From positions 1 through 17,036 of the forward strand of contig JAEWSD010000084.1 in assembly GCA_023398615.1 (NCBI GenBank): a stretch of DNA of 17,036 nt, read 5' to 3'. A program made the translations under genes and the position numbers. The DNA is from Bacillota bacterium. Lineage in GTDB: Bacteria > Bacillota > Clostridia > Lachnospirales > Lachnospiraceae. Positions 12,699 to 17,036 of this stretch are shown here, piece after piece. The first letter of the stretch is position 1. Each line of letters opens with the position of its first letter. The notes beneath the pieces were generated by a model. That model was not told the DNA's origin. It searched no databases and was given only the letters and a program-made list of their open reading frames with translations.

Positions 12699-13507
12699 TG
12701 CCAAAGGATGAAATATTTCTTAGCGGTAAAGGTGTAACAAAGGTGTTTGGTTTCGGTTCTTCCAAAACGGTTGCCGTAAATAAGGTTGACTTTGACCTGC
12801 ATAGGGGCGAAATCGTTTCTATCGTAGGTGAAAGCGGAAGCGGTAAAACAACTTTAGCAAAGATGATTTTAGGTCTTATCAGTGTTACCGACGGAAAGAT
12901 CTATTATAAAGGCGCAGAGAGGGATATCCGGTCACAACGAAATAAACGTACTTACTGGAAAGGTATTCAGGCAATTTTTCAGGATCCCTTTTCCTCCTTT
13001 AACGTTTTTAACCGTATTGATACGCTTTTATTAGACTGTATTAATATGAGAGGGGATAAAAATTTATCCTATGATAAAAAGGTGGATTTAATGATGGAGG
13101 CTTGCAGTTTTGTTAATTTGAAGTTTGCAGAGCTTACGCAGAAATATCCGTTTGAATTATCCGGCGGACAGATGCAGCGGTTAATGATAGCAAGAATATT
13201 CCTTCTGAAACCTCAGGTATTGATTGCAGATGAGCCAACCTCGATGATTGATGCCTGTTCAAGGGCCACCATTCTGGATATGCTGATGAAGCTCCGTGAT
13301 GAGATAGATATGACGATCGTGTTTATTACCCATGATATCGGTCTTGCTTATTACGTTTCCGATACCGTTTATATTATGGAACACGGTGTGATTGTGGAAA
13401 GCGGTTCGGCCGACGATGTTATTCTGCATCCGAAGGCTGTATACACAAAGCGTTTGATCAACGATGTTCCTAAGATCTATGAGGAATGGGATTTATCTAC
13501 GGTTTAA
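12698..13507 (+). CDS. ABC transporter ATP-binding protein, DppF/OppF type
   Basis: Second ATPase subunit, 269 residues. Walker A GESGSGKTT is at 44-52, Q95 in IFQDPF, signature LSGGQMQR at 154-161, Walker B VLIADEPTSMID at 174-185, and H212 in ITHD. The usual ALD after Walker B is MID. Unlike its partner, it ends soon after HPKAVYTKRL and lacks the cysteine-rich C-terminal domain. The ATG overlaps the upstream stop by one base and uses AAGGAGGT (12681-12688) inside the 3' end of the previous gene. It is the last gene of the operon; a long hairpin region follows. Confidence 0.95.
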   Translation: MPKDEIFLSGKGVTKVFGFGSSKTVAVNKVDFDLHRGEIVSIVGESGSGKTTLAKMILGLISVTDGKIYYKGAERDIRSQRNKRTYWKGIQAIFQDPFSSFNVFNRIDTLLLDCINMRGDKNLSYDKKVDLMMEACSFVNLKFAELTQKYPFELSGGQMQRLMIARIFLLKPQVLIADEPTSMIDACSRATILDMLMKLRDEIDMTIVFITHDIGLAYYVSDTVYIMEHGVIVESGSADDVILHPKAVYTKRLINDVPKIYEEWDLSTV

Positions 13508-13517
13508 ATATAAATAT

Positions 13518-13603
13518 ATGGGCTGTTGCAGACAAGGGCGGTTGCATTTTGATATGCTCCCTTGTTTCGTAACAGCCCATTTCTTTGGTTAACAGCCTTT
13601 TTT
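13518..13603 (+). terminator. Long terminator hairpin with a second, mutually exclusive right arm
   Basis: The left arm (13518-13538, ATGGGCTGTT then ACAAGGG) pairs with the right arm (13559-13580, CCCTTGT then AACAGCCCAT), with a small internal bulge and a loop of about 20 nt. A second copy of AACAGCC (13591-13597) is followed directly by six T. The left-arm GGCTGTT (13521-13527) can pair with either copy, but only the second pairing puts a T-run behind the stem. It ends the transporter operon, and the two forms could behave as a switch. Confidence 0.65.
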
Positions 13604-13604
13604 C

Positions 13605-13653
13605 CTGTCTCATGAATTGACCGGGGAAATACCGCATATCTTATTAGAGACAG
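13605..13653. repeat. 7-bp perfect inverted repeat upstream of the deacetylase gene
   Basis: CTGTCTC (13605-13611) and GAGACAG (13647-13653) are exact reverse complements 35 bp apart. Between them lies TTGACC (13617-13622) with TTATTA (13641-13646) 18 bp further on, a weak sigma-A-like promoter. The arms could be operator half-sites flanking that promoter. Confidence 0.35.
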
Positions 13654-13705
13654 AATAAATTAGAATTTTGGTTTATAAATTCCGATTTATATATAAGGGC
13701 TGCTT

Positions 13706-14608
13706 ATGAAAGAAAAAATATTTATATTGGAGCTATCCGGAATATTACTGCTGCTTCTGATTCGATTATGCTTTTTATATACGAATATTGATGAAACTAT
13801 TTCTTTAGATCATGACGGTTTGGCTATCTCCGTAAGAAATCCGTTTGTAAATGAACAGGAAGAGGCGGACATGGAGGAGGTTGCCATTCAGGATAAAGTT
13901 GCCGCAGAGGAAAGAAAAGCACGTTATATGGCAATGTACCCTGATATGTATGTAGAAAGTATTAAGCCTGTGATTCACCTGGAAGAGAAAAAGACGGCAT
14001 ACCTGTCTTTTGATGACGGTCCAAGTTCAACGACAAGCGATATTTTGGATATCCTGGAAGAATACGATGTGAAAGCGACATTCTTTATATTAGGCTGTAC
14101 TATGACGGAGGAAGGAAAAGAATGTATGAAGGCGATGGTAAAACAGGGGCATGCGATTGGAATTCACACGTATTCGCATAACCGTAAGAAGATTTATTCA
14201 TCGGTAGAAGCTTTTCTGGACGATTTCTATCAGGACTATCAGTTAATCTATGAAATAACCGGAGTTAAGGTGAATATTTTCCGTTTCCCGTGGGGCAGCA
14301 GCAATACATATAATAAAGGTGTAATGAAGGAATTGATAGCCGAAATGGAACGGAGAGGGTTTACATATTATGATTGGAATGTCAGCGCAGAGGATTCTAT
14401 CGGAACCCCGACCAAATATAAAATTAAAAGAAATATTATGAAAGATCTGGTTAGATTTAATGATCCGATTATTCTGATGCATGATGCTTCTGTGAATAAG
14501 GTGACCGCCAAAACACTGCCGGATGTCATTGAGCTTATTATAGAAAATGGCTATGGCTTTGATACTCTTAATAATCGCAAGCCATATCAGTTCGGTAATA
14601 AACGGTAA
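13706..14608 (+). CDS. Membrane-anchored polysaccharide deacetylase (CE4/NodB family)
   Basis: Metal-dependent amidase that removes acetyl groups from N-acetylglucosamine or N-acetylmuramic residues, probably in peptidoglycan. Residues about 6-26 are one uncleaved membrane helix or signal anchor. A charged linker (about 50-95) follows, then the NodB fold. All five CE4 motifs are present: motif 1 SFDDG with base D103 and metal ligand D104; motif 2 HTYSH with H154 and H158; motif 3 RFPWG with R193; motif 4 around DWN (W224); motif 5 ILMHD with H259. It should therefore be active. AAGGG lies seven bases before the ATG. The next gene is SleC-like, so a role in spore cortex peptidoglycan is possible, but an ordinary cell-wall PgdA-type role is equally compatible. 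Confidence 0.93.
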   Translation: MKEKIFILELSGILLLLLIRLCFLYTNIDETISLDHDGLAISVRNPFVNEQEEADMEEVAIQDKVAAEERKARYMAMYPDMYVESIKPVIHLEEKKTAYLSFDDGPSSTTSDILDILEEYDVKATFFILGCTMTEEGKECMKAMVKQGHAIGIHTYSHNRKKIYSSVEAFLDDFYQDYQLIYEITGVKVNIFRFPWGSSNTYNKGVMKELIAEMERRGFTYYDWNVSAEDSIGTPTKYKIKRNIMKDLVRFNDPIILMHDASVNKVTAKTLPDVIELIIENGYGFDTLNNRKPYQFGNKR

Positions 14609-14614
14609 TAAAGC

Positions 14615-14641
14615 ACTAATTGGATATCACGGCATATATTG
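14615..14641 (+). promoter_or_regulatory. Possible SigK-like promoter of the SleC-like gene
   Basis: AC at 14615-14616, a 16-bp spacer, then CATATATTG at 14633-14641. The B. subtilis SigK consensus is AC-16-CATAnnnTA, and only the final A is wrong here. The transcript would start near 14648, just ahead of the ribosome binding site AAGGAAT. Such short consensus matches arise often by chance in AT-rich DNA. Confidence 0.3.
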
Positions 14642-14670
14642 AAAGTGATAATATATTTTAAGGAATATTT

Positions 14671-15633
14671 ATGTATCAAAATATCTATAGAGTATTTCCG
14701 GCACAGATGGAAACGCAGTCTACCGGAAGATTACAGGTAAATGTCGTGACTGAAACAGGTTTACACCCGATTGAGAATGCAACGATACGAATATCGGACG
14801 CTAACCAGCCGGAAGTAACCATAGAGGAATTAACTACGGATGAATCCGGATTGTCCCCTGAAATCGATTTACCGACCCCTCCGCTGGAATACAGCTTGGA
14901 GCCTTTGGCGGAACGGCCTTACTCAGAGTATACGATAAGGATCAGCGCTCCCGGATTTGAAACAGTAGAGATTGACGGTTCACAGCTGCTGCCGGCTGTT
15001 ACGGCATTGCAGAATGTTGAAATGCTGCCGGCTCCGGAGGAACCGGCAACGGCTGAACTATTCGTAATTCCCCCGCATACCTTATACTACAATTATCCGC
15101 CGAAAATCGCGGAGCCCGAGATTAAACCGACAGCCGAAAGCGGTGAGATAGTTCTTCGGGAGGTTGTAATACCTGAATTTGTAGTTGTTCACGACGGTCC
15201 GCCGACGGATACGACAGCCAGGAATTATTATGTGCGTTACCGGGATTACATTAAAAATGTCGCTTCCAGCGAAATATACGCTACCTGGCCGGAAGCGACA
15301 ATACTTGCCAATGTATTGGCTATTATGTCCTTTACCTTAAACCGTGTTTTTACCGAATGGTACCGCAACCAGGGCTATAATTTTACGATAACCTCATCCA
15401 CCGCATTTGACCATAAGTGGATGTCGGGGCGGAATATATATGACAACATAGGCACGGCAGTAGACAGCATTTTTAATAACTATCTGTCCAGACCTAACGT
15501 AAGACAGCCTATTCTGACACAGTATTGCGACGGTATCAATGTAACCTGCCCGAACTGGATGACCGTTATGCAAGAGGGTAAAAATAGATATCCACACGAT
15601 TTGAAACGTTATCAAAATCAATCTTCCGGATAA
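14671..15633 (+). pseudogene. SleC-like spore cortex-lytic protein, 5' part, truncated by a mobile element
   Basis: The open frame gives 320 residues, of which about 298 are native. It starts GRLQVNVVTETGLHPIENATI, a beta-rich N-terminal region as in clostridial SleC-like 'peptidoglycan-binding' proteins. Then follows a SpoIID/SleC-type lytic transglycosylase region: DYIKNVASSEIYATWPEA with probable catalytic E201, FTLNRVFTEWYRNQGYNF, TSSTAFD, and QYCDGINVTCPNWMT. Intact relatives continue from NWMT into Q-W-G-S, a G-Y-x-x-I-E-I-L-type motif and a C-terminal peptidoglycan-binding domain. Here the sequence changes after T298 (base 15564) to 22 unrelated residues and a stop, all antisense to the recombinase gene. 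AAGGAAT is about five bases before the ATG. As it stands the protein should lack its C-terminal catalytic motif and binding domain. Excision of the element could restore it. Confidence 0.8.
15540..15600. other. Predicted attL junction of the recombinase element inside the SleC-like gene
   Basis: SleC-family homology is continuous through NWMT, ending at base 15564. From 15566 rightwards the DNA encodes the C-terminus of the serine recombinase on the other strand. The crossover must lie close to 15560-15567, within or beside the codons for the conserved W-M-T-Q-W-G stretch. Large serine recombinases cross over at a 2-bp core in short att sites, so the core cannot be named without the right-hand end. 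Confidence 0.6.
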
Positions 15634-17036
15634 TCGTCTTTAAGGCTTTGTTTTTTGTAATATTATCTATTAGTGGGTTTGTAATAATATCATATATAGT
15701 ACTGATTCTGTTTAATGCCTCTTTCCGGTGACCGGGTTCCGTCGTATTCCTGAGCTGTTCCAGCTGTTGGTCTATCCGGGCTTTTTCCCTGTAAACGGAT
15801 TCTTTTCCTTTTCTATACTCTTCCAGACTGTCAATTCCATTCCGATATGCCGCTTTTATTCTTTCCTCTTTCTGGTTCAGTTTATTTAGCTGCTGTCTTA
15901 ACAGGGATGCATCAGCTATGTCGGGCGGAGCTTCCTTTTCATATTCGGTTTCACCGGAAGGCATAATCCTTCTGAGGGCATCAATGATATTCGGAAGAAG
16001 GATGGTTTCGGAAACGCTGTTGCATACCCGGCATTTGCCTTTCAGGTAACCGCTGCAGCTAAAACGTACATATTGCGAGTTCCTGACTTTTGTTACGGTT
16101 AAACTCCTGCCGCAATAACTGCAGCGGATGATTCCCGTCAGCCAGTGCTTATATTCTGTAACGGGACGTGAACTTTTTGCAGGAGTGTATTCCGACCTCA
16201 TGCGTTCCTGCGCCTGTTCAAAAAGCTCCTCTGATATGATCGGCTCATGTCCTCCCTTTTCTATGATCCACTCTTCCGGAACATTTACCGTATTTGTGGA
16301 ATTATGGGTTTTGTTCCATCTGACGTAACCTTTATACATAGGATTTTGAATGATGTATTCGATGGCTCTTCGTTCGAAAGGATTATTTTGTCTGGTTGTA
16401 AAGCCCAGATCATTTAAGTATCTTGTAATCTGAAAATAGGTAAAACCTTCGAAAACATATTTATTGAATATAATCTTAATAATTTCTGCTTCCTCCGGAA
16501 CTATTGCCGGGATCTCCCCGGAGTGTAAAATCCTATATCCAAGCGGAGGACCCGATTGATATCCGCCTCTTAATGCTTTTTCGGTCATGCCCCTGGTCAC
16601 TTCTCCGGCTAACCGGATGGAATAGTATTCATCCATCCATTCGATGATCCGTTCAATCAGGGAACCGAAAGGGCCGTCGATAAGCGGTTCGGATATACTG
16701 ATAACCTCGATATTATTCTTTTTCAACAAGGATTTATAAACGATGCTTTCTTCCTGATTCCTTGCGAACCTTGAGAATTTCCATACCAGAATCACATCAA
16801 GCGGATGCTCCCTGGATTTGGCGAGTGCAATCATCTGTTGAAATTGCGGGCGTTTCTCAGCCCTTTTACCGGATATTCCGTTTTCAATAAAGATATGTCG
16901 CTCCGATACAAGCATCCCATGCTTTTCCGCATAGTCAAGAAGCAGCCGTTTCTGGGCGTCCGGAGACAATTCCTCCTGTTTATCCGTACTGACACGGATG
17001 TAAAGTGCAGCAGCCTGCATGGTTATCAACCCCCTG
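15565..17036. mobile_element. Left end of a serine-recombinase element (right end outside window)
   Basis: The only visible cargo is the recombinase gene, which lies at the element edge and reads outward, toward the disrupted gene. This is the usual position for the integrase of a prophage, an integrative conjugative element or a skin-like element. The window ends 16 bp upstream of the recombinase start codon, so size and type are unknown. Confidence 0.7.
15566..17020 (-). CDS. Large serine recombinase (site-specific integrase/excisionase)
   Basis: Catalyses DNA integration or excision through a 5'-phosphoserine link. The 484-residue protein starts MQAAALYIRVSTDKQEE with catalytic S11. The resolvase domain (about 5-145) includes KFSRFARN, with R84 and R87 in the catalytic arginine cluster. 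The recombinase domain follows (about 155-275: PPLGYRIL, ITRYLNDLGF, IIQNPMYKGYVRWNK). A zinc ribbon is formed by C300, C303 and C322 with C330 or C333. A coiled coil (about 372-428) leads to the C-terminal end. I chose the ATG at 17018-17020, ten bases after GGGG (17031-17034); a TTG at 17027-17029 would overlap that site. The stop codon lies at the junction with the SleC-like gene. It resembles SpoIVCA-type and phage/ICE integrases alike. No directionality factor is visible. Confidence 0.95.
   Translation of the reverse strand: MQAAALYIRVSTDKQEELSPDAQKRLLLDYAEKHGMLVSERHIFIENGISGKRAEKRPQFQQMIALAKSREHPLDVILVWKFSRFARNQEESIVYKSLLKKNNIEVISISEPLIDGPFGSLIERIIEWMDEYYSIRLAGEVTRGMTEKALRGGYQSGPPLGYRILHSGEIPAIVPEEAEIIKIIFNKYVFEGFTYFQITRYLNDLGFTTRQNNPFERRAIEYIIQNPMYKGYVRWNKTHNSTNTVNVPEEWIIEKGGHEPIISEELFEQAQERMRSEYTPAKSSRPVTEYKHWLTGIIRCSYCGRSLTVTKVRNSQYVRFSCSGYLKGKCRVCNSVSETILLPNIIDALRRIMPSGETEYEKEAPPDIADASLLRQQLNKLNQKEERIKAAYRNGIDSLEEYRKGKESVYREKARIDQQLEQLRNTTEPGHRKEALNRISTIYDIITNPLIDNITKNKALKTIIRKIDFDNVSNRVDIYFYPLA

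Noticed and set aside
12446..12802. 118-residue minus-strand frame across the junction of the two ATPase genes
   Set aside because: Antisense to both well-supported ATPase genes, no ribosome binding site or domain signature.
13635..13643. CATATCTTA, a perfect SigK -10 pattern upstream of the CE4 gene
   Set aside because: There is no AC at the required 16-17 bp upstream (the nearest, 13620-13621, is 13 bp away), so a promoter cannot be supported.
1..17036. CRISPR array, tRNA or rRNA gene
   Set aside because: No regularly spaced direct repeats and no cloverleaf or rRNA-like sequence were seen on either strand.

Overview
The window looks like chromosomal DNA of an anaerobic, spore-forming, low-to-moderate GC Firmicute. 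It is most likely a member of class Clostridia, probably Lachnospiraceae. The reasons are strong AGGAGG-type ribosome binding sites, near-consensus sigma-A promoters, TTG/GTG starts, a SleC-like cortex-lysis gene family member, and a regulator with an AraC head and a GH39 body of the type found in plant-fibre-degrading Clostridia. No species can be fixed from the sequence alone.

Layout. (1) 1-1711: the tail of a thioredoxin-fold protein and its terminator, then a promoter driving thyA-folA (dTMP synthesis and folate recycling). (2) 1746-2891: ilvE with its own TTGAAA-17-TATTAT promoter. (3) 2897-3873, minus strand: a LigD-type ATP-dependent DNA ligase. It is preceded, and overlapped by ATGA, by a 16-codon ORF that resembles the first residues of bacterial Ku. 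This may be a deletion scar of a ku-lig operon. (4) 3984-4641: two tiny ORFs, an inverted repeat, and thpR (RNA 2',3'-cyclic phosphodiesterase). (5) 4622-13507: a carbohydrate-type import locus. A divergent AraC-GH39 regulator faces an SBP_bac_5 lipoprotein, a terminator/attenuator hairpin, two Dpp/Opp-type permeases and two ATPases. In the regulator's GH39 domain the acid/base glutamate of the WNEP motif is valine, so it is probably a sugar sensor rather than an enzyme. The transporter may carry oligosaccharides, by analogy with Opp-type sugar importers of Thermotoga; this is inference. (6) 13518-14608: a complex terminator region, then a membrane-anchored CE4 polysaccharide deacetylase. (7) 14671-15633: a SleC-like cortex-lytic gene cut off inside its conserved C-terminal motif. 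(8) 15565-17036: the left end of a mobile element carrying a large serine recombinase that points back at the broken gene, with its stop codon at the junction.

The most interesting region is the right-hand end. A spore cortex-lysis gene split by a serine-recombinase element is the arrangement seen in the skin element of sigK and in other sporulation genes that are rebuilt by excision in the mother cell. The window cannot distinguish programmed excision from a plain insertion, because the other end of the element lies outside it. The AraC-GH39 sensor and the possible Ku remnant are the next best leads. No CRISPR array, tRNA or rRNA was seen.
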